Assembly: GCA_002293265.1 (NCBI GenBank)
Contig: DBCW01000026.1
Coordinates: forward strand, 44,061 to 54,363
Length of the DNA: 10,303 nt
Reading direction: 5' to 3'
DNA from: Eggerthellales bacterium UBA948
GTDB taxonomy: Bacteria; Actinomycetota; Coriobacteriia; Coriobacteriales; UBA8131
The notes under the pieces are model-generated. The model did no database searches. It saw only the letters and a list, made by a program, of their open reading frames with translations, and was not told where the DNA came from. Positions 1 through 7,226 of this stretch are shown here, piece by piece. The first letter of the stretch is position 1. Each line of letters opens with the position of its first letter. Made by a program: the position numbers and the translations under genes.

Positions 1-2
1 AT

Positions 3-356
3 AAGAACACCGGTAAGATGACGGCACTAAAGACCGGCAAAGCGAGGATCATCGTTACGTCAAATGATGGCAAAAAACAAGCTGGGTGTAGCGTTATTGT
101 TGTAGCTAAAGCCACAAAAATAAAAACGCTCAAGGCGTTTAAACCAGTCGGTCTTAAGGTTGGCGAGACTATCCAAATAAAGGCAAAAGTAACTCCTGCA
201 AAAGCTACCGGAGTAATACCTGTATATTCATCCAGCAACAAAGCAGTAGCAAGGATCGATAAAGCCGGAGTAATCACAGCGCTTAAAAAAGGTATTACTA
301 CAATTACCGTAAAAGCCGGCAACAAAACACAGAAGTTCAAAGTAACTGTTGGTGGT
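3..356 (+). repeat. Duplicated Big_2 coding module, copy 1
   Basis: This stretch aligns codon for codon, with no indels, to 2192-2545. About 89 of 118 residues are identical by eye. It marks a tandem gene or domain duplication rather than a mobile repeat. Confidence 0.85.
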
Positions 357-605
357 GTTTTGCCAACAAAAATTACTCTCAACAAAACATCTGCATCCAT
401 AAATGTTGAAGCTACAACGCAATTGAAAGTTAAGTGGACACCAACAAATGTGAGCCCTAAGACCGTGACATGGAAGTCCGGCGACAAAAGCATTGCTACT
501 GTGGACAGTAAAGGAAAAGTCAAAGGCATCAAAAAGGGCAAAGCAACTATCACTGCAACAACTTGGAATGGTTTAACCGTTAAGTGCACCGTTACGGTAA
601 TATAA
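3..605 (+). CDS. Big_2 repeat surface protein, C-terminal part (start outside window)
   Basis: The reading frame is already open at base 3, and the first ATG (18) lies inside a Big_2 repeat, so this is the 3' end of a gene starting upstream. It encodes two and a half bacterial Ig-like Big_2 repeats. Counting from the Met at base 18, the first runs to about residue 30, the second covers about 36-111 and the third about 114-195. Each ends in the typical pattern of an 'xIATVDxxGxVxGxKKGxATITxT' type strand pair, seen here as 'KSIATVDSKGKVKGIKKG' and 'ITTITVKAG'. The protein is very lysine-rich and lacks an LPXTG sorting signal or C-terminal membrane anchor. Big_2 repeats usually act as stalks or adhesive modules of secreted or surface proteins; the functional N-terminal part is not visible. 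The first 118 visible residues align without gaps to residues 480-597 of the next gene (about 75% identity by eye), so the two are tandem paralogues. A strong terminator follows. Confidence 0.9.
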   Translation, partial: KNTGKMTALKTGKARIIVTSNDGKKQAGCSVIVVAKATKIKTLKAFKPVGLKVGETIQIKAKVTPAKATGVIPVYSSSNKAVARIDKAGVITALKKGITTITVKAGNKTQKFKVTVGGVLPTKITLNKTSASINVEATTQLKVKWTPTNVSPKTVTWKSGDKSIATVDSKGKVKGIKKGKATITATTWNGLTVKCTVTVI

Positions 606-648
606 TTTAAACTTAGTACAGAGTACTAATATCAGATTTTCAAACATA

Positions 649-685
649 GTTGCTCACAAGTTTCTTAAATTGTGAGCAACTTTTT
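649..685 (+). terminator. Rho-independent terminator after the first Big_2 gene
   Basis: A perfect 11-bp stem pairs GTTGCTCACAA (649-659) with TTGTGAGCAAC (670-680) around a 10-nt loop, followed at once by TTTTT (681-685). It lies 44 nt after the stop codon and separates this gene from the CAP gene, which must have its own promoter. Confidence 0.88.
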
Positions 686-689
686 GCAT

Positions 690-695
690 TATAAT
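690..695 (+). promoter_or_regulatory. Candidate -10 box of the CAP-protein gene
   Basis: A perfect TATAAT lies just after the T-tract of the upstream terminator and 59 nt before the ATG at 755. No good -35 hexamer sits at the right distance: positions 667-672 read AAATTG. The call rests on the -10 match and on the need for a promoter after a terminator. Confidence 0.4.
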
Positions 696-754
696 AGCAA
701 TAAATAAAGTTCGCTTTTTGCGAGGCATAAAACAAGCTGAAGGGGTTTAAAAAC

Positions 755-2632
755 ATGGAGAAGACGAAGCTTCTTGGAAAATTTGGAATAATACTGGCGC
801 TGATGCTTGCTTTGCTTCCTGCGGCGGCATATGCCACCGAAACGCAGCTGATTAAAACTTCTAACGACACATCAACAACACTTTCTACAGAATTGAGCTT
901 CAATATTAGTGGTGTTTATGACTACGACGAAGCCAATGAGGTTGTAAAACAGCTAAACTCTCTGAGAAATAATCTAGGCCTATCTGCGCTTACTATGGAT
1001 AAAACGCTTACGAGCGAAGCAATGCAACGCGCCGCTGAAATCGCGTTTTACTACAGCCACACTCGCCCGGATGGAACATCTTGTTCTACCGTTGTTTCAA
1101 GCAGTTTTTCTTACTTTGGCGAAAACATTGCAATGGTCTATTTTGACGCTTCTGATGTAATGGACGGCTGGACAAAATCAGAAGGCCATTACGCAAATAT
1201 GACAAATTCATCTTATACAGCAGTTGGTGTTGGTTGTTTTTATCAACCAAACGGAACAAAATGCTGGGTTCAACTATTCACCGGCGGCGCAAAAGATATA
1301 ACTGCTTCCGGTTATACCGGCAAACAAACGCGTACAGCAAAAATACAAGCTTTGGATAGCAATATTGACCTCAAAGTAGCTGCAGAAAAAACATCTATTG
1401 AAGTTGGCAGCAATACAACCTTTACGCTTTACAATCAAAACTTAGAGTTTAATTATGTCACTGCAAGTCTGGCGCCGCTTTTTTACACATCAGATAATAA
1501 GGGTATTGCAACAGTTAACTCCGGTGGCAAAGTTACAGGTGTGGGTGAAGGTCGCACGCAGATAAAACTTGGTTTAAGCGGCGAACACTATGTATCAACA
1601 AATATCAGTGTTACTAGACCACTTTCATCTGAAAAAGACATTTTGTCGTTTAACCTTGCAGGCAAAAACGCAACTATTAGCGGAACCAGTATCACAATTA
1701 CTGTTCCATACAACACTAAGATCAAATCTATCACCCCAAGCATTACATACTCTGCGAAAGCAACGATCACACCTCTGGGAGCACAAAACTTTACAAACCC
1801 TGTCAAATACACGGTTACAGCAGAAGATGGTTCAACAAAGGTATATACCGTAACAGTAAAAGTCGCCGCTGCCCCGGTGACAACGCCAACAAACCCAACT
1901 CCAACACCCACGAACCCGGTGCCCACTCCCACCAATCCAACGGATCCGACAAACCCCACGACCCCAACGAATCCCACCAACCCAACCAACCCTACAAATC
2001 CCACAGACCCAACTACAACCCCTGTCGTAAACAAAAAAGTCAAAGTAACAAAAGTAAGCCTGGCAACATCTCCGCCAATATATATGGCAAAGAACAAGAC
2101 GCTTACCCTAAAGGCATCAGTGCAACCTTATAACGCGACAAATAAAAAGCTGACCTTTAAAAGCCTTAGCCCTAAGATAGTTAAAATAGATAAAAACACC
2201 GGCAAGATGAAAGCATTAAAGACCGGAAAAGCCAGAATCGTTGTTACATCAGTTGATGGCAAGAGGCGAGCAGCATGTACTGTAATAGTGGTAGCAAAGT
2301 CACTCAAAGTAAAAGCAATCAAAGCTCTTAAGCCAATAAAACTGACTGTGGGCAAAACCAAGCAGATAAAAGCAAAGGTAACTCCGGCAAAAGCCACAGG
2401 AGTAATGCCCACCTACTCCTCAAACAATAAGAAAGTTGCAACCATAGACAAAGCCGGAGTTATTACCGCGCATAAGAAAGGTACAGCTACCATTACAGTA
2501 AAGGCTGGCGGAAAAACAAAGAAGTTCAAGGTTACCGTAAGAGGCTCTTCGACTAAAACACTACAAGACCAAGCACCAACGCTTAGTCTCTCTCAAGAGT
2601 TAACCGGACGACATCAGCTGACGTTTAATTAG
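755..2632 (+). CDS. Secreted CAP (SCP-like) protein with Ig-like domains, NPT linker and Big_2 repeats
   Basis: A 625-aa exported protein. The ATG has a good SD (GAAGGGG, 739-745). Residues 1-27 form a Sec signal peptide with likely cleavage at AYA27. Residues about 58-176 are a CAP domain: H102 in 'YYSHTRPDGT', E123 in 'GENIA', and E143 and H145 in 'GWTKSEGHYANM' match the conserved CAP His/Glu cavity. Next come a diverged Ig-like domain (about 205-288), a domain of about 80 residues ending 'TVTAEDGSTKVYTVTV' that resembles DUF5018-type modules (292-370), a Pro/Thr/Asn linker (376-423) and lysine-rich Big_2 repeats (about 428-515 and 516-597). Residues 598-625 look like the first strands of a third Big_2 repeat cut short by a stop codon. 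There is no LPXTG motif, choline-binding repeat or C-terminal TM segment, so the protein is secreted or held noncovalently in the wall. Bacterial CAP proteins are often exported, but their activity is rarely known; function is unassigned. Confidence 0.93.
   Translation: MEKTKLLGKFGIILALMLALLPAAAYATETQLIKTSNDTSTTLSTELSFNISGVYDYDEANEVVKQLNSLRNNLGLSALTMDKTLTSEAMQRAAEIAFYYSHTRPDGTSCSTVVSSSFSYFGENIAMVYFDASDVMDGWTKSEGHYANMTNSSYTAVGVGCFYQPNGTKCWVQLFTGGAKDITASGYTGKQTRTAKIQALDSNIDLKVAAEKTSIEVGSNTTFTLYNQNLEFNYVTASLAPLFYTSDNKGIATVNSGGKVTGVGEGRTQIKLGLSGEHYVSTNISVTRPLSSEKDILSFNLAGKNATISGTSITITVPYNTKIKSITPSITYSAKATITPLGAQNFTNPVKYTVTAEDGSTKVYTVTVKVAAAPVTTPTNPTPTPTNPVPTPTNPTDPTNPTTPTNPTNPTNPTNPTDPTTTPVVNKKVKVTKVSLATSPPIYMAKNKTLTLKASVQPYNATNKKLTFKSLSPKIVKIDKNTGKMKALKTGKARIVVTSVDGKRRAACTVIVVAKSLKVKAIKALKPIKLTVGKTKQIKAKVTPAKATGVMPTYSSNNKKVATIDKAGVITAHKKGTATITVKAGGKTKKFKVTVRGSSTKTLQDQAPTLSLSQELTGRHQLTFN
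1880..2023 (+). repeat. Tandem Asn/Asp-Pro-Thr coding repeat (linker)
   Basis: This encodes residues 376-423, built almost entirely of PTN, NPT and DPT triplets. At DNA level it is a degenerate 9-nt period of the ACCAATCCA type. Such linkers span the cell wall or space out domains. Triplet repeats of this kind tend to change in number between strains. Confidence 0.85.
2192..2545 (+). repeat. Duplicated Big_2 coding module, copy 2
   Basis: This is the second copy of the module at 3-356, aligned without gaps over 118 codons. After it the two genes diverge. The upstream gene continues into a full third Big_2 repeat, while this one keeps only about 28 further codons. Confidence 0.85.
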
Positions 2633-2702
2633 CGCAAGACCAAATATCTCTATAAAGTGTAGCTCTCTGTTCTTTGCACCACGCTGTTCGAAAAGTATCG
2701 TT

Positions 2703-2813
2703 CTGTCATTCCGGTACGCCCCTCTGTCATTCCCGCGAAGACGGGAATCTAGTTTTACGTAAGCAATAATGGCTCATAATGGACTGCCGCCTTCGCGGGA
2801 ATGACAATCTAGG
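2703..2813. repeat. Palindromic intergenic repeat with ATTCCC-N8-GGGAAT core (dRS3/REP-like)
   Basis: Left arm 2725-2740 and right arm 2791-2806 are perfect 16-bp inverted repeats (GTCATTCCCGCGAAG against CTTCGCGGGAATGAC, plus one flanking T/A pair) with 50 nt between them. The left arm is itself a palindrome, ATTCCC (2729-2734)-N8-GGGAAT (2743-2748). The right arm is a degenerate copy, ACTGCC (2783-2788)-N8-GGGAAT (2797-2802). Both are followed by AATCTAG (2746-2752 and 2807-2813). A partial third copy, CTGTCATTCC, starts at 2703. The core has the format of the neisserial dRS3 repeat and of REP-like palindromes in other bacteria, so this is probably a short non-autonomous element. There is no transposase in it. 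Confidence 0.8.
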
Positions 2814-2820
2814 TTAAATA

Positions 2821-2861
2821 TGTAGTTTTAAGACAGTCTGACTAGAAACTACACTTCTTTT
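2821..2861 (+). terminator. Possible terminator of the CAP gene
   Basis: A 12-bp stem (2821-2832 with 2842-2853, including one G-U pair) closes a 9-nt loop and is followed by CTTCTTTT (2854-2861). The stem is AT-rich and the T-tract is interrupted, so it is weaker than the terminators at 649 and 8766. It is the best candidate for ending CAP-gene transcription, although about 190 nt past the stop codon. Confidence 0.45.
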
Positions 2862-2950
2862 AATGTGGCATCTTTCATACCAACCAGACATAACAACGAG
2901 TTTACAGTGTTTATACGGTGCCACCCTAATAACTAGCCGATATGTTGCAA

Positions 2951-2981
2951 TTGATATACTGTCTTGGAATTGCGATAGAAT
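2951..2981 (+). promoter_or_regulatory. Weak promoter candidate for the pyrophosphatase gene
   Basis: TTGATA (2951-2956) and TAGAAT (2976-2981) are separated by 19 nt. Each hexamer is close to the sigma-70 consensus but the spacing is long. TTTACA-N18-CCTAAT at 2901-2930 is an equally weak alternative. Confidence 0.27.
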
Positions 2982-3041
2982 CTAAGAAGACAAATCAGGT
3001 CGCCCCTTTTGTCTTATCACTTTGCACACAAAAATTGACTT

Positions 3042-3048
3042 GGAGAGG
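3042..3048 (+). promoter_or_regulatory. Shine-Dalgarno that fixes the pyrophosphatase start at 3053
   Basis: GGAGAGG lies 4 nt before the ATG at 3053. The longer in-frame ATG at 2942 has no SD and would add 37 residues that precede the conserved family N-terminus, so 3053 is preferred. Confidence 0.75.
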
Positions 3049-3052
3049 CTTA

Positions 3053-4411
3053 ATGTATTCAGGTATTCAGCCGGCAACACAGGCCGCAATCAAGCACGAG
3101 CCGATAATTGTTGTTGGACATCGTAATCCCGACAATGATTCGATAAGCGCAGCTATTGGTTACGCGCGTTTAAAAAACATCCTTGATCCGGACAACTCTT
3201 ATATCCCCTACCGACTAGGTCCGCTTCCGCACGAGTCGGAGTACGTGCTGGATCGCTACGGTATCCGCCACCCCGAGGTGCTGACTCACATCCACTGTCG
3301 CATATGTGATGTCATGACACCAAATCCGTTGCAAATCCCAGAATCTGCAACAATGCGCGAAGCAGCAGAAAAGCTAAAGCAGCATAACATCCGCACCTTG
3401 GTAGTTCATGACGAGAAAGGCTTATATCGCGGCATCATCGACACAACCACTTTTGCCAACCTGTATTTGTCGGAGTTGGATGATGTTGACGCAACGGTGC
3501 AGACTAGATTTACCACACTCGCTCGCCCTGTAAGCGACTTCTTGTATAGCGAAAGCATGGTCTTGGACTGCGAAGACATCTTAAACGAAGCTCGCGAGCA
3601 AGTTCTGGCTTCAACATTAAGACAGGCAGTTGTTGTGGATGATACCGGGCGCGCCACCGGTATTGTTACACGTACCGACCTCGCACACACGCCACGCAGG
3701 CGCATCATACTTGTGGATCATAACGAGTCGTCACAAGCAGTGAGCGGCATTCACGAAGCAGAGGTTGTTGGCATAGTTGACCACCACCGCATCGGCGATA
3801 TTCAAACTACAACCCCTATCCAGTTCATCAATCTACCTTATGGCTCTTCTGCAAGCATCGTAGCACTGGAGTACCAACGAAACGGTGTGGAGATAGAGCC
3901 CAAATATGCAGCCGTTCTGCTCTCGGCATTGCTAACAGACACTGTACTGCTTAAATCACCCACTACTACCCTTGGTGACCACCAAATAGCCGAGACCTTA
4001 GCTAAAGCAGCCGGTCTGGACATCAACACATTTGGTCGCGAATTATTTGAGGCGCGTTTTGCCGGACAAGACGGATCGGTAGAGAGCATCGTTTTGGCAG
4101 ACTCCAAGGTATTTACGCAAGGTGACACCAACTTCATGATCTCGGCGTACGAGACCGTGAATACCGATAGTATCTTGGAGAAAGAGCAAGAGATCGTAGA
4201 GTTTCTTGAGGGCATGGTTAAGCGCAATGGTTATGAGTTTGCTCTGGTGTTAATCACCGACATCATGAGGGAAGGGTCGCAGTTCATCATTGCCGGTCGT
4301 ACTAAGGGTGTCGAACACAGCTTTGGTATTAGCTTTGGCGATAAACACAGCGTTTGGGTGCCCGGCATTCTCTCACGTAAAAAACAAGTTGTTCCGCGAC
4401 TGATGCTTTAG
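3053..4411 (+). CDS. ppaC: Manganese-dependent inorganic pyrophosphatase, family II, with CBS domains
   Basis: A 452-aa cytoplasmic enzyme predicted to hydrolyse pyrophosphate to two phosphates, pulling biosynthetic reactions forward. The DHH domain is split. Its first part carries 'VGHRNPDNDS' (H23, D27, D29). Two CBS modules follow (about 84-140 and 157-210: 'VMTPNPLQIPESATMREA' and 'VVVDDTGRATGIVTRTDL'). The DHH part then resumes with 'LVDHNE' (D222-N224), 'VDHHR' (D243-H245) and 'LLTDT' (D296). The C-terminal DHHA2 domain ends in the substrate-binding 'SRKKQ' (441-445). All expected metal and substrate residues are visible. CBS pyrophosphatases are known to be inhibited by AMP and ADP and activated by ATP through the CBS pair. 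There is no room for a DRTGG domain between the CBS motifs, as in the short CBS-only subtype. Endonuclease III follows 19 nt downstream, probably cotranscribed. Confidence 0.95.
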   Translation: MYSGIQPATQAAIKHEPIIVVGHRNPDNDSISAAIGYARLKNILDPDNSYIPYRLGPLPHESEYVLDRYGIRHPEVLTHIHCRICDVMTPNPLQIPESATMREAAEKLKQHNIRTLVVHDEKGLYRGIIDTTTFANLYLSELDDVDATVQTRFTTLARPVSDFLYSESMVLDCEDILNEAREQVLASTLRQAVVVDDTGRATGIVTRTDLAHTPRRRIILVDHNESSQAVSGIHEAEVVGIVDHHRIGDIQTTTPIQFINLPYGSSASIVALEYQRNGVEIEPKYAAVLLSALLTDTVLLKSPTTTLGDHQIAETLAKAAGLDINTFGRELFEARFAGQDGSVESIVLADSKVFTQGDTNFMISAYETVNTDSILEKEQEIVEFLEGMVKRNGYEFALVLITDIMREGSQFIIAGRTKGVEHSFGISFGDKHSVWVPGILSRKKQVVPRLML

Positions 4412-4430
4412 GAATCCTTAGGAGTCATGC

Positions 4431-5081
4431 ATGGCCAGAGAGTCTAAAGCTGCCAAACTTAAGCGAGCGCTGGCAGTTGCCGAGCGCATGAATGCACGCT
4501 ACCCGAAAGCTGAATGCGCACTAAACTATCACGATGCCTTTACGCTGGTAATCGCGGTTTTGCTCTCTGCTCAAACAACAGACGTTGCCGTCAACAAAGT
4601 GACCCCTGAACTATTTAAGCGCTGGCCAAACCCACAAGCCATGGCCGAGGCTAAACCTGTAGAGATCGAAGAAGTCATCCGCACCATAGGCTTTTATCAC
4701 GTTAAAGCCAAAAACTGCATTGCTTGCGCCCAAATGTTGCTAAGTGAACACGCAGGCGAAGTGCCGCAAACTATGGAAGAACTCACACGACTACCCGGTG
4801 TTGGGCGCAAGACCGCCAACATCGTGCTAACCAATGCTTTTGGTATAGTCGAAGGCATTGCAGTGGACACGCACGTCTTTCGTATCGCGCACAAGTTAAA
4901 GTTTGCCCCCAAATCCTCTGACACGCCCACAAAAGTAGAGCGCGATCTATTAGCTTTATACCCACGCGACATGTGGGGCCCAATCAACCATCAATGGGTC
5001 TTGTTTGGTCGCGAAGTCTGCATAGCCCGTCGCCCAAAATGTATGGAGTGCCCCATAAACGACCTCTGCCCCAGCGCTTAA
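4431..5081 (+). CDS. nth: Endonuclease III (DNA glycosylase/AP lyase)
   Basis: A 216-aa base-excision repair enzyme that removes oxidised pyrimidines and cleaves the abasic site. 'LLSAQTTD' (44-51) is the conserved N-terminal motif. The helix-hairpin-helix 'LPGVGRKTANIVL' (121-133) holds the catalytic Lys127, and Asp146 in 'VDTHVFRI' is the catalytic aspartate. The [4Fe-4S] cluster ligands are C197, C204, C207 and C213 (C-X6-C-X2-C-X5-C), all present. Length is normal for the family. The ATG at 4431 has AGGAG (4420-4424) 6 nt upstream; the nearby ATG at 4427 is out of frame. The gene starts 19 nt after the pyrophosphatase stop, so the two are probably cotranscribed, although no functional link between them is obvious. 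Confidence 0.97.
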   Translation: MARESKAAKLKRALAVAERMNARYPKAECALNYHDAFTLVIAVLLSAQTTDVAVNKVTPELFKRWPNPQAMAEAKPVEIEEVIRTIGFYHVKAKNCIACAQMLLSEHAGEVPQTMEELTRLPGVGRKTANIVLTNAFGIVEGIAVDTHVFRIAHKLKFAPKSSDTPTKVERDLLALYPRDMWGPINHQWVLFGREVCIARRPKCMECPINDLCPSA

Positions 5082-5138
5082 TGGGATACAATATATTTCA
5101 CCATTAAATCCAGACACTATAGGACACGAGGTTGTACT

Positions 5139-5807
5139 ATGGCAGCACATATCTTGGTTGTTGAAGATGACGAGAACATTGCCCATATGATCGAGGCAGC
5201 TCTGACGATTGGTGGGTATACCTCAAAAATATGCATGGACGGTATGTCTGCGGTAAACGAGATCACTACCGGCAATTACGATCTGGTTTTGCTGGACATC
5301 ATGTTGCCTAAGATGGACGGCTTTCAAGTTTTTGAAAGCAAAGGCGACAACCCCACGCCGGTAATTTTTCTCACTGCCATGGGTGATGTTCCCAACAAGG
5401 TCAAGGGGCTGCGCATGGGGGCAGAAGACTACATCGTAAAGCCATTTGAGGCGGTAGAATTACTGGCTCGCATCGAGGTTGTGCTCCGACGCACCCATCA
5501 AGACAACGCCGCCATAAAGTACCAAGACATAGTCATAGAGCCGGACAAGCACGAAGTTACCCTCAACGGCGAAGCAGTAATACTTACACCAAAAGAGTTT
5601 GATCTGCTGGTGTTTTTCGCCAACAATATTGACATTGCTCTCACTCGCGAACGTTTGCTCTCAGCGGTTTGGGGTTATAGTTTTGGTGGAGAAACTCGCA
5701 CGGTAGATACTCACGTGCAACAGATACGCAAAAAGCTCAATCTCTACGACTCACTTGTTACCATCCCAAGACTTGGCTATAGATTAGAAAGTCAAAAAGT
5801 AGTTTGA
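5139..5807 (+). CDS. OmpR/PhoB-family DNA-binding response regulator
   Basis: A 222-aa two-component response regulator. The receiver domain (about 4-115) has the acidic pair E9-D10, phospho-acceptor D53 in 'VLLDIMLPKMDGF', T79 and K101 ('VKPF'). The winged-helix effector domain (about 128-218) includes 'LTPKEFDLL' and the recognition helix 'RTVDTHVQQIRKKL', and ends in the wing 'IPRLGYRLE'. GAGG (5128-5131) serves as SD. The gene begins 57 nt after nth; that gap has a TACAAT (5087-5092) but no convincing -35, so it may have its own promoter or be read from upstream. It overlaps the kinase gene by 4 nt. Members of this family usually bind direct repeats about 11 bp apart, such as those at 8511-8538. 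The stimulus cannot be inferred from the regulator. Confidence 0.96.
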   Translation: MAAHILVVEDDENIAHMIEAALTIGGYTSKICMDGMSAVNEITTGNYDLVLLDIMLPKMDGFQVFESKGDNPTPVIFLTAMGDVPNKVKGLRMGAEDYIVKPFEAVELLARIEVVLRRTHQDNAAIKYQDIVIEPDKHEVTLNGEAVILTPKEFDLLVFFANNIDIALTRERLLSAVWGYSFGGETRTVDTHVQQIRKKLNLYDSLVTIPRLGYRLESQKVV

Positions 5808-7225
5808 AGCTCTGGCAAAAAATATTTCTGGTAACGCTTACCCTGGTTATCATCGTAGTAAACGTTTCATCCATGACTTTGCTTTTTAGCAATCACGGTC
5901 TAACTATCGAGCGCGAGCGGCAAAACGCACTCTCCAGGCATAACAACATCAGTGATGCGCTTTATTACTCGGTAATCTTAACCACGCTTGAGGAGCGCAA
6001 GCTTGTTTTGCCTAACGAAGAGCTTCTTGCTGTGATTGGCGAGGTTTTGAGACAACAGCAAAATGACAACAACATTGGTATCTCGCTTTACAAAGACAAA
6101 GAATTGGTGAGATCCATAAACCAAGAAAGCAGCGAAGCCAAAGTACAACTGCTTAGTGAGCCCGATTATACCTCTGTAATTTCAGATCTTGACGGCAGAA
6201 CTTATCTCTACATTATCTCGACATCGATACTCAATGAACAAAACTTTCAGCTGATAACCTCGATTGACATAACCACTACCGACGAACTGTTTAAACTGGA
6301 CTTCGAGCGCACACGTTTTGTCGGCATCATTTCCGCACTCGTTGTAGCTGCGCTTTTACTGCTTTTGGTACGCGGTCTAATGTCTCCACTACGAAACCTA
6401 AGCAATACTACTTATAAGATTGCCAGTGGAGACCTTGATAAGCGAGCCACTGTAAAGGGGCACGATGAAGTTGCAGAGGTTGCCAAAAACTTCAACATAA
6501 TGGCCGACTCGATTGAGAAGAACGTCACAAACCTAGAAGAGATTGCCGAGTCACGCAGAGTGTTTATTGGCAATCTGGCACACGAGATGAAGACTCCATT
6601 AACATCGATACTGGGCTTTGCTGACATCCTCAGGATTAAGCGTGAAGTTTCAGACGAAGACAGGATCGAATACGCCAGCGTCATAGTAAACGAGACCAAG
6701 CGTTTGCAAAGCCTTTCCGGCAAGCTGATGGAGCTGTTAACTATGGGCAACCTGCAAATTACTCCCGAGGTCGTAGACGTTCACGATTTTGTATCGGAGC
6801 TTTCAACGATCCTGCATCCGATAGCCAAAAGCCACTTGATGACCTTAAAGACAGAGTTGCCGGACGAACAGGTATCGATCAAGATGGACAAAGAGCTTAT
6901 GAAGTCGCTGGTCTTTAATCTGGTGGACAACAGCATAAAGGCGTCTTCTCCCGAAAGCACAATACGCATCGTTGTGGAAAGCACAGATGACTCTGTTAAG
7001 ATTTCAGTTATCGATGAAGGCATGGGGATTCCCGAAGACGAGATCCAATACCTCACCGAGCCTTTTTATATGCTGGACAAAGCGCGTACACGCAAATTTG
7101 GTGGCGCCGGCCTTGGGCTTGCCTTGTGCCATGAGATCGCGTTGGCGCACGGAAGCGAACTTAAAATCCAAAGTGAACAAGGCAAAGGCGCAACTGTTAG
7201 TATCATCCTAAAGAAGGAAGAATAA
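5804..7225 (+). CDS. Sensor histidine kinase, partner of the upstream response regulator
   Basis: A 473-aa membrane kinase. TM1 (about 5-28) and TM2 (about 171-190) bracket an extracytoplasmic sensor region of about 140 residues with no recognised motif. HAMP (about 191-245) and HisKA follow, with phospho-acceptor H260 in 'NLAHEMKTPL'. The HATPase_c domain has the N box 'FNLVDNSIKAS' (371-381), G1 'DEGMGIP' (404-410) and G2 'GGAGLGLAL' (433-441). The start is a TTG at 5804-5806 embedded in the regulator stop (TTGA, 4-nt overlap), suggesting translational coupling. No strong SD is seen, and the next in-frame ATG (5873) would destroy TM1. Together with the regulator this is a complete two-component system, and a third cotranscribed gene follows after 1 nt. 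Confidence 0.95.
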   Translation: MKLWQKIFLVTLTLVIIVVNVSSMTLLFSNHGLTIERERQNALSRHNNISDALYYSVILTTLEERKLVLPNEELLAVIGEVLRQQQNDNNIGISLYKDKELVRSINQESSEAKVQLLSEPDYTSVISDLDGRTYLYIISTSILNEQNFQLITSIDITTTDELFKLDFERTRFVGIISALVVAALLLLLVRGLMSPLRNLSNTTYKIASGDLDKRATVKGHDEVAEVAKNFNIMADSIEKNVTNLEEIAESRRVFIGNLAHEMKTPLTSILGFADILRIKREVSDEDRIEYASVIVNETKRLQSLSGKLMELLTMGNLQITPEVVDVHDFVSELSTILHPIAKSHLMTLKTELPDEQVSIKMDKELMKSLVFNLVDNSIKASSPESTIRIVVESTDDSVKISVIDEGMGIPEDEIQYLTEPFYMLDKARTRKFGGAGLGLALCHEIALAHGSELKIQSEQGKGATVSIILKKEE

Positions 7226-7226
7226 T

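Larger units (their letters stand above)
2633..2941. other. Gene-free interval between the CAP and pyrophosphatase genes
   Basis: No credible coding region is seen here or on to the pyrophosphatase start at 3053. The interval holds the palindromic element (2703-2813), a 12-bp hairpin (2821-2853), and weak promoter candidates near its right end. The best is TTTACA (2901-2906) 18 nt before CCTAAT (2925-2930). Base composition and reading frames show no sign of a decayed gene. Confidence 0.6.

Noticed and set aside
1880..2023. CRISPR-like or tandem repeat array
   Set aside because: The 9-nt periodicity encodes an NPT linker in frame; there are no spacers.
1588..2097. 169-codon open frame on the minus strand
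   Set aside because: It is the antisense shadow of the Pro/Thr-rich linker and neighbouring Ig coding; its Val/Gly repeats mirror the NPT repeat.
2703..2730. Two CTGTCAT heptamers 21 bp apart read as a Pho box
   Set aside because: Both belong to the copies of the palindromic repeat element, so the match is better explained by that repeat.
2942..3052. Longer pyrophosphatase start adding 37 residues
   Set aside because: No SD precedes 2942, and the extra residues do not look like the family N-terminus. 3053 has GGAGAGG 4 nt upstream.
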